From Panorpa germanica (lineage: Eukaryota; Arthropoda; Insecta; Mecoptera; Panorpidae): a DNA stretch of 64,000 nt. Positions 11,347 to 21,700 of this stretch are shown here, piece by piece (positions within the stretch are counted from its first letter, which is position 1; each line of letters starts with the position of its first letter). The DNA lies in contig OY783209.1 of assembly GCA_963678705.1 (NCBI GenBank), positions 16,740,001-16,804,000 of the forward strand. Reading direction: 5' to 3'. The position numbers and the translations under genes were made by a program. The notes under the pieces were generated by a model. That model searched no databases. It was not told where the DNA came from and worked only from the letters and a program-made list of their open reading frames with translations.

Positions 11347-12433
11347 ATGACTTTAAATAATTTAGCTTTGCTTAAAGAAGCGGAGTTAAATTATATGGAA
11401 AATGAAATTCAGTTGAAAAAATACAATTAAAATCAATATGAAGATGCTTTTGGAATAACTGATAAGAAATTTATCTTGTCTTTCTAAAGATATAGTGAAT
11501 TATTTAAACCAGAAATTGATACCTTTTATGAAACCCAAAACAAGGTCTTCTTCCATAGATCCGGAAGTAAAAGTAAAATATATTTTAGTTTAACTGCTAA
11601 TTTTAGCCAAACTTCTCTTTATTGAACATGATTATTTTATTTAAAATACTAGCGGCTCTACGCTTCTTTGGTGCTGGTAGTTACCAGCAAGATATGGGAG
11701 GGAATAAATATATCTCCATGAGTCAGCCCTCTGTAAGCCGAAGCATTACCGAAGTCATAAATGCCCTTTATGATTTTCCGAACACAATAGAAAAATTAAA
11801 TAAGAACCGATCTGAGTAAGTTATTTTAATTTTGTCACTTAGTTTGTTAGTTAGCACTTAAATCTGTTGATGCCTATGGTTCAAATAACATTTTACAGAT
11901 TTTACGACAAATATGGATTTCCAGGAGTTATAGGTTGCATTGATTGTACTCATGTTGCCATTTTGTCACCACCTTCGTCGGATCCAGAATGTCCAGAACA
12001 TTAGTTTGTGAACAGAAAGGGGTACCACTCCATCAATGTGCAATTAGTATATTTTAATGTCTTACAGTAATTCTATCATTGATTATTGAACGTATTTACC
12101 AATTATAATAAATTTCTAGATTTGTGGCGCAAATAAAAAAATCATTGGTGTTAACGCGAAATTTCCAGGAAGTGCGCATGATTTCCATATCTCGAATAAA
12201 TGCAACGAGCTGCATTTAATGAAACAACTTCATCAGCATAAACCAAATAATTAGTTTTTACTAGGTACTATTACAATAATTATTTATCAATGAGGAATTA
12301 GTGTAATAAATAACTTTTATTTATGGATGATTCTGGATATGCACTACGACTATGGAGGATGACACCACTCTCAAATGCAGATCTAGATTCTCCTGAGAGT
12401 CGATACAATACAAGGCATTGTTCATAAATTCAT
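11347..12433 (+). pseudogene. PIF/Harbinger-type transposase, 5' part
   Basis: Recognisable pieces in order: an N-terminal region (ALLKEAELNYMENE), FMKPKTRSSSIDPEVK, a helix-turn-helix part (AALRFFGAGSYQQDMGGN; SQPSVSRSI), then the DDE nuclease (GFPGVIGCIDCTHVAI, VNRKGYHSINVQL, NAKFPGSAHDFHIS) and DSGYALRLWRMTPL. The first catalytic Asp of the IDGTH motif is seen as IDCTH (D retained, G changed). Apparent introns or insertions separate some pieces, with stops at about 11,428, 11,485 and 12,003. The gene is split by Gypsy-1; its C-terminal tail resumes at 18,355. Confidence 0.8.
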
Positions 12434-12436
12434 TGT

Positions 12437-12671
12437 AAATAATATTTATTTGATTCAATTACTAACTGCGCGATGCAGTTTATACATGAACTCAAATGGT
12501 GAGCCAGCTAATTACTATCTGCACGATGCAGATTATACATAAACTTGAACTAATTAGATTAAGACTAATACATTACTTATATACTATTTTACTATCTCTA
12601 GAGTGCTTGGTCAGCAAAGATACTGAAGAGACATTGTTAGTTTTGTGTTGTATGGAATGTGTGCTATAACA
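12437..12671 (-). repeat. Gypsy-1 3' LTR (end truncated)
   Basis: Starts TGTTATAGCACAC on the minus strand at 12,671. Over the 235 bp shared with the 18,120-18,354 copy I find one difference (gtgttg versus tttttg, near 12,649). The last ~60 bp present in the other LTR are missing here. Confidence 0.85.
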
Positions 12672-12679
12672 CCTTCCCT

Positions 12680-14463
12680 ATAAGATAAAATCTTATGGTT
12701 CAAATGTTTTTGCAACTCTTCAATATTTTTGCTATCTATTTCTTGTGCATTTTTATTTTTTATTATTTTTATTTTTCTAAAATATTTAATTATCTTATAT
12801 ACTACAATAGTAATTATTATGAATAATATAGGTAATAATGTATAATTAATTATGTGCACATAGTCTGGGATTTTTCTGTCATCGAAGTCTTCAGGTAGTA
12901 GGGCTAGAGGGTGGTCTGTAGCTTGTCTACGTTGCCCAGGTCCAGGTGTTTTAGGTTGGTCACGGTAGAGATGTTTAGGTGTTTGTTTTGGATCTCTGGT
13001 ATTTTCGGCAGGGAAATGGTGTTCCAAGCTTCGACTTTCTCTTCTATATCCATGTATTGAAGAGTATTATCTGAAACAGAAAATTGACAATCTCGTGCAA
13101 GGTGTATTATATACGTTCCTTGTAGACGTATGTCACGCTGGCTGTTGCATGTTAAGGTGCCACTGGTTTCGTCATTTGTGATTAACATCCAGGTGTTGAA
13201 TTCGATGTTCTGGATCTTAATACCGGTTAGAGAAATCACTAAGGGTTGACATTTGCTGGTTGGCTGGTTTTGAATTAGTTCTATCTCGCAGGTGGTTTCC
13301 TCGATGTTGAGTGGTTCGCTAAGCTTGCATAGGAATTGATTGTTATATATTTCTTTGCAGGGTGCATTAAAATCTACATGTTTATACTCATTCACAATGG
13401 TGTATTGGGTTCTGGGAATAATCATTTAGAATTTATTGTTATAGGGTATGGGGATTGGATATAGTTTATAATACGTAAATATATTAGGGTTTACTAGTGG
13501 TATATTTATTACAAAAACGATTAAGTTTTTATTGGTGTATGCTTTGACTTTGCTAATAGTTTCATATTGTTGAATGTTCTCTGATGTAATATCGTAAGGC
13601 AGTTTGATATGTTTGGTTGTATCAACATGTTCCTTTATTGCTTGTAATTCTGCTAATAGGTGATCAGGTTCTAGGATTGAACCACTAAGCGTGTTCAGTT
13701 TAGCGAATGTTATGTCAGTTTCAATGGTTCTTAGTTGGTGCAAAAGTAATTGCATTGATTGACTGACAAGTCCGATCGATTCTGATGTTAAATACTTGGT
13801 GTTACTTCTGATAAAGATGTTAAATACTTGGTGTTGAAGTTAATCGATATCGTTCATTAGGAATTTGGTACGTTTATCTAGTTCTTCTTGATTAGAATCA
13901 ATGGTGTGTAGGGCCGATTTAAATTGATCGAGTATATCGTTTGTTAATTTTATTTGTTTAGATATAGCTTTATTTAGAGTTTCTTGTTTATTATCAAGTG
14001 TCTCCAGGGCTAAATTTATACGCTCGCCGTCGTTAGCGTCTAGGTTTCCACCGATTTCTTTCCAAACAGTACCTAAGCCATCTATGAAGCCTCTTTTTTC
14101 TCTTCGAGTTGGGAGAATTTGTTTAAATTTTCTACTTATTTCCATATCCAGGATGTCCATTACAGCAGTGCTGTGCCCATAGGTTGTAAATTTCTTTTTT
14201 TCTAATTTCGTTTTAATATCTTCTCTATTCAGGTGTACGTGGTTATAATATTTTATTAAGGGGTCCAAATCTATTTTCTTGACTAAAGTCCAATATTCCT
14301 TGATGTTTTGGGCTGTTCCTAGTTGCACAGGATATAATCCTGGGTTATCAGTGATTTTAATAATTCGGCATTCATTAATATCGCTGGTGTTGGTTGCGGT
14401 GATGATCCTGCAACAATCAGGATTTCTTAGTACTTGATAGTGTTTTTAATATATTTATTTATA
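12680..14463 (-). pseudogene. env: Gypsy-1 envelope glycoprotein, broken
   Basis: Retrovirus-like env of the insect errantivirus kind, a membrane fusion protein. Visible parts: a basic cleavage site (RREKR) followed by a glycine-containing stretch (GFIDGLGTVWK) at about 14,055-14,105, a heptad-like helical region to about 13,840, a cysteine-bearing ectodomain (13,426-12,990), and one C-terminal membrane segment at about 12,790-12,860 (LLPILFIIITIVVYKII) with a short basic tail. Stop codons and frameshifts near 13,840-13,750, 13,426 and 12,950 break it into at least four pieces, so no full-length product is expected. Confidence 0.8.
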
Positions 14464-14464
14464 A

Positions 14465-15088
14465 TTAATTAATAAATAAATAATTCATTTGTATTTCGGG
14501 ATTTGAGTGCATGATGTATTTGTGCTTTGTGGGCCCATGCCGTTTAAATACTTCTAGGACCTCTTCTTTTGTTTTATTAAAAAGTTCTTGTGCTATAAGG
14601 GGCATTCGTATTGTTAATTCGGTTGGTGAATTTTCAAATTTTTTTAGAAATTTGGCAAGTTTGTCAAGGCAGTTTTGTTGATTGCAGACAAGATTTATTG
14701 TGTGTCCAAATGTTCTGCCTCGCGTGAGTTTGTATAGGCCCTCTTGGAGGTTATTAGTTCTTTTAGCTTTATTTAATACGTATTCGAAATTGGGTGTGTC
14801 TTTTGCTATTAAGTTTGCGAATCCGTTGTAGTATCTTGGTTTTTCGTCTCTGGGGTTAAATTTGTCGTGAACTAGGTGTAGAATATAATCTGTCTTAGAT
14901 TTATCGACATGTAGTGTAGTGCGATCGAATAGGACGTTAATTCTTTTCTCATTAAATTCCTTTGGAGTTGGGTTTTTTATTTTGGTTTTTTCTTTGTTAT
15001 CTACAAGTAGTGTAGTGCATTCGAATAGTACGTTACTTCCTTCTTCGTTAAGTTCGTTTGAAGTTGGGTTTTTCACTTTGGCTTTCAC
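14465..15088 (-). CDS. Unassigned 207-codon reading frame between integrase and env of Gypsy-1
   Basis: A clean open frame in an otherwise broken element. It continues directly from the integrase C-terminus. The first ~65 residues contain a tandem duplication (FECTTLLVDN and FDRTTLHVDK within two ~30-residue units, about 15,070-14,895). The remaining ~140 residues (for example GLYKLTRGRTFGHTINLVC and CLDKLAKFLKKFENS) match no family I know. It could be a C-terminal extension of Pol or an extra gene made by frameshift or splicing. Gypsy-2 has nothing at this position. The start codon at 15,088 is arbitrary because the frame may be entered from upstream. Confidence 0.45.
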   Translation of the reverse strand: MKAKVKNPTSNELNEEGSNVLFECTTLLVDNKEKTKIKNPTPKEFNEKRINVLFDRTTLHVDKSKTDYILHLVHDKFNPRDEKPRYYNGFANLIAKDTPNFEYVLNKAKRTNNLQEGLYKLTRGRTFGHTINLVCNQQNCLDKLAKFLKKFENSPTELTIRMPLIAQELFNKTKEEVLEVFKRHGPTKHKYIMHSNPEIQMNYLFIN

Positions 15089-15124
15089 TAGGTTATCTAC
15101 ATGTGTTTCTTTTAATTTTTTTTA

Positions 15125-16035
15125 TTTATTAGATCTTCTATTTTAGCTATATAAGTATCGGATACTTCTAGTACTTTAAAGGGTCCTGTGTTCTTTATTC
15201 GGCTTTTGCCCTGTTTTGATTTAGTGTTGAGGTATACGATATCTCCATGTTTTACGTTTGGGTCTTTAACGGTAGCATTTCTCTTAGTAATAACCTGTTC
15301 TTTTCAATTTGCATTTATTTCTTTAATTTTTGAGTATAGGGTTGAGATTTTAGTTTTATGATTTTGGGTGTATAAGTCCATGAGTGTTTTATCATAATCC
15401 ATTAGCAATACTGACTTGGTTTGTAAGTGTCCATTTATTATTTCAAAAGGTTTGTATGTTGTACTAGAACGTGGGGTTTCGTTATATCCTATAATAGCAT
15501 ATTTCATGATTTTTTCGGGTGTAAGATCATGTTTATGTTTCACTATACGATATAGTTCTAGAATCGTGGAATGTGCTCGTTCTATTGGAGAATTACTTTC
15601 GTGTCTGTATGGTGTTGTTATATGAATTTCGATTTTATGTAATTCTAGTAATTCTTTGATGAGATTATTTGAGAATTCAGTTATATTTGTATATTTTTTA
15701 ATATTATTTGTAATATGATTGGGTATGCCGTGGTGTGAGAAATACGTTATTAGTTTATCGGCAATTTCTGTGGATGACCTATTGGCGATTTTGTATGCCT
15801 GTGTGTATTTTGAAAATACATCTATTATAGTAAGGAATTGGGTATTGTCTATACCAAACGTATCTATATGTAATTTCTCAAAAGGTCTCTCAGGTGTTTC
15901 GGTATTATTTAGCGGTGTTCTAATTGGTTTTCTATTATATTTGCACTGTTTACATGTGCTGCAGTTATTGATAAAGTTTTCAACATCTTTTCGTAGACTA
16001 GACCACGTATATCTTTCGCAAATTAGTTTATATGT
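15125..16035 (-). pseudogene. Gypsy-1 integrase
   Basis: Minus-strand reading gives the integrase zinc region (CSTCKQCKY), the core with the first Asp (LHIDTFGI), a degraded second Asp region around 15,700 (the usual TDNG is not intact), TTPYRHESNSPIERAH with the catalytic Glu, and the C-terminal GPFKVLEV segment at about 15,180. There are stops at about 15,303 and 15,125. The enzyme would insert the element's DNA. The apparent plus-strand hydrophobic frames here are shadows. Confidence 0.75.
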
Positions 16036-16139
16036 GGCGTTTATTACTTAATTACTTGCTGATTCTGATTATTACTCTGGTGGTTCTTTTACTTAAAAAA
16101 AAGGTTCTTTGTTTTTATTCCGCTATTGCCATGTTTTTG

Positions 16140-16480
16140 TTAGTGTTTATGTATACTGTGTCTTCTTGTGCTACCTTTGGATTTTTAACAGTAGCTTTAA
16201 TCATGATAATAACTGGTACTGTCTGTATTTATTTCCTAAACTTTATGCACATAACATTGCTATTTTATTTTTGTGTTCTTCAATGTGTTATTATATGGGT
16301 TATCATAGTAGCTGAATTAGAAATGCTGACTTAGTTTGTTCATGTAGCATTATCTTTTGTACTGGAGTATGGGGTTTCATTACATCTTATAATAACACAT
16401 CTCATGAGTGACTTGGCAGGGTCATGTTTACGTTTTATGATGCGTTGCACTCTGGTTTTGTGGAATGCGCCTATATTTTG
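16140..16480 (-). repeat. Second, diverged copy of the integrase C-terminal half
   Basis: This stretch repeats 15,210-15,590 in the same orientation at much lower identity. Compare tgtactggagtatggggtttcattacatcttataa (about 16,360) with tgtactagaacgtggggtttcgttatatcctataa (about 15,460), and tttttaacagtagc with tctttaacggtagc. It lies upstream of the main integrase, where RT and RNase H should be, and has no long open frame. Confidence 0.65.
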
Positions 16481-16567
16481 ATCTCACAGTTGTTTTCACA
16501 TAGTAATTGCGTTGCGTTTGTTTCTTGATGTCTGATACTTGCATTATTTTTTATTTTATGCTCGTTT

Positions 16568-17415
16568 CTATATTTGCTGATGGTGTTTATGTAATTTGAT
16601 GTCGTTTTTATTTTCATTTGTTTCTGTGTCCCGTTTTTCTTCTGAATTTTGATTTTGTACTTTGATTTCTGTACTCTCGTTGTATATGATTACTTCTTGT
16701 AGTTCCGTCCGTACATTGTCTATTTCTTTATTCTCAATGGTTTGTTCGATTATTGTTTCACACGGTTTTTGTGTTGACGGCTCTGTTTGAAAATCTTGTG
16801 TGTTCTTCACTTGTTGTTGGTGAGGGTGGTGATATTCCTTGTTAGTTTGGATTTCGTGATTCGTCATATCTTCTATTATTAATTCTAGAAGCTCATCCAT
16901 TGTGTTAGGATTTTGGCGTCTTAATTTACATCCAAGGGGATCGTTTAGCTCCTTTATGAAATCTTTTACCATCAGGGAATCGTGATGTTTTGCCAGTGCT
17001 TTCATATTTAAAGATGTTTTATTGTGAAGTGTGTTCAAAACATTAAAGTTGTTAACTGATTCTAAACATCTAAAGTAATAAGTAATAACTTTCTCATTAG
17101 GCTTTCGTTTAAGTGTTGTTGTATGCGGGATATGGCTGCGGTTTTTAGTATAACTATTTATTGAAATAGTTTTTAATTTCTCCCATGTATTAATATGTTT
17201 ATTCTTTATTAAACTTGCTGCGTCTAAAATAATCTTGCTTTTTATAGCTGAGAGCAATAGACCGTTATTCCTAATAGCTTCTTTTTAAACTTCATTTTTA
17301 CCGGGGAATATGGCAAAATTATCTATGATCACTTTGCAATCTTCTATAATATTCATCAGCGAATTGTTTCCATTATATTCCTTTACATAATTTAGATAAA
17401 TATGGAATGTCTCCA
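16568..17415 (-). pseudogene. gag: Gypsy-1 gag
   Basis: Starts at an ATG at 17,415 (METFHIYLNYVKEYNG). One TAA lies near 17,287, then the frame is open for 229 codons to 16,568. The hydrophilic protein has a central helical capsid-like region (LKRKPNEKVITYYFRCLESV, MVKDFIKELNDPLGCKLR) and a charged Q/N-rich tail without a CCHC zinc knuckle, typical of errantivirus Gag. It would form the particle shell. The protease region expected after it is missing. Confidence 0.75.
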
Positions 17416-17560
17416 TTTTGATTTATAGTGTAACTTTTATTTAAGAAAAGTTATTTTGTAAACATTTAATTTTTAAAAATTATTATTATTATATAGTTAA
17501 TTTGCAAGTATTTTATTATATTACATTATAGTATTACTTTTGATATTTTTAATTTTCATT

Positions 17561-17747
17561 AGGCCTATATAAGCGATTTATATTCCTTTTTAGAAAATTA
17601 TTATTTAATTATTGTATTACGTTGCGTAATTTATATTTTATTTTAATATTATTTTTAATATTTGGTAGGCCTGTATAAGCGATTTATACTCCTTTTAAAA
17701 TTTAATACCTGTTTTAGGCCTGTATAAACGATTTATACTCTTTTTTA
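17561..17747 (-). repeat. Three spaced repeats in the Gypsy-1 leader
   Basis: Copies at 17,561-17,592, 17,667-17,697 and 17,716-17,747 share aggcctgtataagcgattta and tactc-ttttta (plus-strand reading). Each contains a short inverted repeat (tataa...ttata). They lie between the primer-binding site and gag, where Drosophila gypsy carries its Su(Hw) insulator repeats, although the motif itself is different. Confidence 0.75.
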
Positions 17748-18040
17748 AACAGGAAATATTATTGTAAAAATAATAATAATTTTGTTTTTGGGAAGTGTGA
17801 ATATAGAAAGGAAATATGAATGAGTACTCACATTACGATTATCACCGCGATGCCTTGCGAGATCTTCATGTCCATATGCTGCTGCTAGTGGGTCGATGAG
17901 CCTCGGAGCACTTCAATTTCTGTTTCTATTTCACTCCAGTATTTATTAAGTTCACTTTATTTTTTAACTTTATTTTTGTAGGTTTCGAAATATTAAGTTA
18001 ACCATAAAAATGGAAAAATTTACAGCGATTGTAATTCCTT

Positions 18041-18061
18041 AATATCCTACCGACTGCGCCA
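18041..18061 (-). promoter_or_regulatory. Gypsy-1 primer-binding site (tRNA-Ser type)
   Basis: On the minus strand TGGCGCAGTCGGTAGGA follows the LTR end directly. This is the site used by the 17.6/297 group of errantiviruses, complementary to the 3' end of a serine tRNA. Confidence 0.8.
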
Positions 18062-18354
18062 ATTAAAGTTTGAATAATTTAGACTTTAATAAAAAAAACA
18101 ATTTATTTTAATTTTACTTAAATAATATTTATTTGATTCAATTACTAACTGCGCGATGCAGTTTATACATGAACTCAAATGGTGAGCCAGCTAATTACTA
18201 TCTGCACGATGCAGATTATACATAAACTTGAACTAATTAGATTAAGACTAATACATTACTTATATACTATTTTACTATCTCTAGAGTGCTTGGTCAGCAA
18301 AGATACTGAAGAGACATTGTTAGTTTTTTGTTGTATGGAATGTGTGCTATAACA
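18062..18354 (-). repeat. Gypsy-1 5' LTR
   Basis: 293 bp from TGTTATAGCACAC (18,354, minus strand) to the primer-binding site. Nearly identical to the left LTR over the shared 235 bp. Confidence 0.85.
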
Positions 18355-18476
18355 ATATTAACTAATATGAAATGCCAAATATAATGGGTGAATCATCTAT
18401 AAGAAACAATAATAATGCTATTTTTGCAGAAGCTAGGCGTAGCCAGAAAAGATTAATTAATAAATTATATTTATAA
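18355..18476 (+). pseudogene. PIF/Harbinger transposase C-terminal tail
   Basis: Frame EMPNIMGESSIRNNNNAIF then EARRSQKRLINKL and a TAA stop, matching the style of Harbinger C-termini. It continues the gene interrupted at 12,433. Roughly 50-60 codons between the two parts are missing. Confidence 0.55.
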
Positions 18477-18731
18477 CAGAATATATTATTCATTTATTAT
18501 ATTCATCAATATCATATATAAATTATTAATAAGAGAAGAGAAAAATATATATATTTTTATGAAAAAACACTATGTTTATTTTGTAATATACAAGAAGGCT
18601 TATTTAAAAATAAAAAATGCAATAGATATAATAGTTCAACCATTTATTCTTTTTTTTTTTTTTTTTAATATAGTTTCTCGGGCTTCATAGACACGTAGCC
18701 TTTTATCGCCCCTAATATATTCTGCTTCTTC

Positions 18732-21700
18732 TTATACTTTGTATCCCGATAACAAGAATGATCTATTCATGGCTACTGCTGTTATAAATTTCGGTTTCTC
18801 AATCAAAAAGGCGGTGTTAACAGGAAGCGTCTGCGAAGTCTGTAGCACCGCCCGTTGGAGTCCATTTCTTGCCATTGCTGTATTTTTACATTGCCACAGA
18901 ATGTGGTCAGGGTCTGCCTCTTCTTCACCACATTCGCATGTAGAGTTTGGAATGATTTTGTTTCTTGCTAGATGTTTCGGAGCTCCAGTATGATTCATTC
19001 TTAGTCTTGAGGTCATTGTAATTAATCTTCTTGGCCATTTTAGTTTGGCAAACCATGGCTTACGTCTCAGTATTGGTTGTATTGTATAAAATTCTTTACC
19101 TGGACAAAAACATGCATCAAAATACAATTATAATATAACCTAATTTTACATGTTTTTAAGGCAAAAGTGTAAATGAACTTTATTGAGGGTCGCCTGTACA
19201 TTTTGATGTGGGACGTGTAAATCCAGACTTACATTTCTTGTTGTTGGCAATAATTTTATTACCCATTTTCGTTCAACTATGTTCACAAATTGTATTATGG
19301 GTACATCCCCACTCTTGTCTATTTTTAAGTGTTAAATGTATTATAGTAAAATCACCCCTTTTCGAACCAGCTCTTGACTAGACAACAAGTATTAAAATAA
19401 ACAGTACAATTTAATATTAAAATATATACATTAAGACATTCACATACATTTATATACATTCATTATTATTAATTATTAGGATAAGTGTTTAATTGTGTAA
19501 TTCTGTTGGGATTTACGACCCCAATGTGTAATTTTGTATGAAATAAATATACTTTTAAATTCATATTGAGTTCACGAACTTCGAAGACTTGCTGACTACT
19601 TTTGGTGAAATACCCGGGCACCACACCGCCCAAACACTACCTTTATCTGAATTATCCCACTTGTCTTGCCAATTTTTCATTTCATTCTTTTCCAATTCTG
19701 CTTTCATGTCTAGTTTTATAAAAAATGAAATATATTTATCACAGGATGAAGCTACCTTGGCTATTTGATCAGCTTTTTCATTTCCCTTAATTCCCTTATG
19801 TGACGGTATCCAAATTAGTTAAATATTTCGGCCCTTATCTATTTCCCTATTTATTTTTTCATTGACATAATAAATTTTGTTGTCTAATTTTGTATTGATT
19901 CCCTAACTGCTTAACGACTGTATCACTGATAACGAGTCGAATAATATTAATGTGTTGTCTCTGTCATCAGTAATGATTTAATCCACAGCTAGATCAATGG
20001 CACATAACTCAGCTGTATATATGGATGCTTGATTATGAAGCTTGTAAATTCTGCTATTGTTAATATCTACTACTGCTGCACCCACTCCATCTGCTTCTTT
20101 TGAGCCGTCAGTATATAATTTTGTATAATTCGGCAATTGTTGCTCTAATTTTTGTTGTAAGTCTGTAGTTATTAGCTCAGGTAATATGTTACTCATATTT
20201 AGCTCCTTGCCAATAGTTATATTTGCAGGAGTTCCTTTACCTGAGTAATAATAATCTAATTCGAAAATTGGTATTTCTACTGGGGTTCCTCTTTCTGTCC
20301 ATTTCCTTTTTTTATTTATCCAAATTGCATTAAGCTCATTACTTCTTGAACCTGTTCTTAATAATTCGTTAAGTTCGTCCCTTATTAATGTGTTATTTGT
20401 CATTAAAGCGCTAGCCATAAAGTAAGACGTTTTCTTTATCCATCTTTCTTTTAATGGTGGCATACAAGCCTCTGCTAGTAATGAAAGGGTATGAGTTGTA
20501 CAGATAGCTCCTAATACTATTTTCAAAGCTTTATATTGCAATTTTTTAAGTGATTCTATTGTATTCTTTTTACACATTATTAGTACCTCAGCACCATACT
20601 CCAAATGAGGGCGGACTAATGATTTATATAAATTTAGTAGCGAAGATGTATTTAGTCCCTATCTTTGTCTAGCAAACATTTTGAGTATATTGATTGCAGG
20701 ATCAGCTTTCTTTTTAATATTGAGTATTATTGATTTTTTGGATTTATTTGTGGAAAATGGAAATCCTAAGTATATAAAATTATTTGTGTATTCCAATTTT
20801 TGTTTACCTAGAGTTATTATAGGTGGCTGAGATATTTTTGAACTCATGTTAAAAATCATTAGTTTAGATTTTTCGGTTGATGATTCTAAACCAGCATCAT
20901 TAAGCCATTTCTCTAAGTTATTTACAGTCTTTTGCATTTGTTTTCCAGTCTCCTGTATAGTATTTTCTTGTGATAAGAAAACTAAGTCATCCACATATGA
21001 TATCCATGATATTGTTGGGTTGAGATTCGGTTTTATTGATCTAACCATCATATTAAAGAGAAGAGGACTTAGTGCTGAGCCTTGTGGAATGCCTTTGGAA
21101 CATATTCTTCAGTCCGAAAATAATCTATTAAACCATAGTTGAGTTTTCCTGCCACTTAGTAAATTCTTTAGTATATTAATTATTAGTCTCGGTACTCCTA
21201 TTCCATATAATTGCCTTAATAAAAAATTGATGTTTACATTATCGAAAGCTGCTTTGATATCTACAAAACAGGCCATTGATACATTGCCTTTGTTTTTTCC
21301 TGCTTCAATTCTAGCTGATAATGCAACTATGCCATCCCCTGGTACTTCTACCTCTTCTACAGCCTAAAATTTGCTTTGGTATTAACGACTTAGAATCTAA
21401 CCAATGTTCTAATCTCGTTTTCAATATTTTCTCAAAGACTTTTCTGCAGCAATTAATGAGAGGTATAGGTCTATATGAGGTTGGTTGATTTACTGGCTTA
21501 TCTATTTTTAATATTGGAACAATCTGAGTATTTTTCCAGGACTCAGGAATTAGTTCTTCTTCCAAAATTTTGTTGTATATGTTTAATAATAACTTTTTAG
21601 CGATTGATGGGAGATGGCCTAACATTTCATATGATATTCTATCTAAACCAGGCGTGGTTGTTTTCTTCATTATAAGGTGAGATTGTAGCTCCCACATTTC

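Larger units (their letters stand above)
12437..18354 (-). mobile_element. Gypsy-1: errantivirus-type LTR element, defective, inserted in Harbinger
   Basis: Minus-strand element with LTRs at both ends, a tRNA-Ser-type primer-binding site as in the 17.6/297 group, gag, integrase and env. Protease, reverse transcriptase and RNase H are absent. The flanks are the two halves of one Harbinger transposase gene. A polypurine tract (AGGGAAGG on the minus strand) abuts the left LTR at 12,672-12,679. About 60 bp of the left (3') LTR end and some Harbinger codons are missing, so the target duplication cannot be read. It belongs to a different family from Gypsy-2: the integrase sequences differ and it lacks a macro domain. 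Confidence 0.85.

Noticed and set aside
15416..16334. Hydrophobic plus-strand frames that look like membrane proteins
   Set aside because: They are the complement of the Gypsy-1 integrase, whose motifs are clear on the minus strand. An AT-rich complement often looks hydrophobic.
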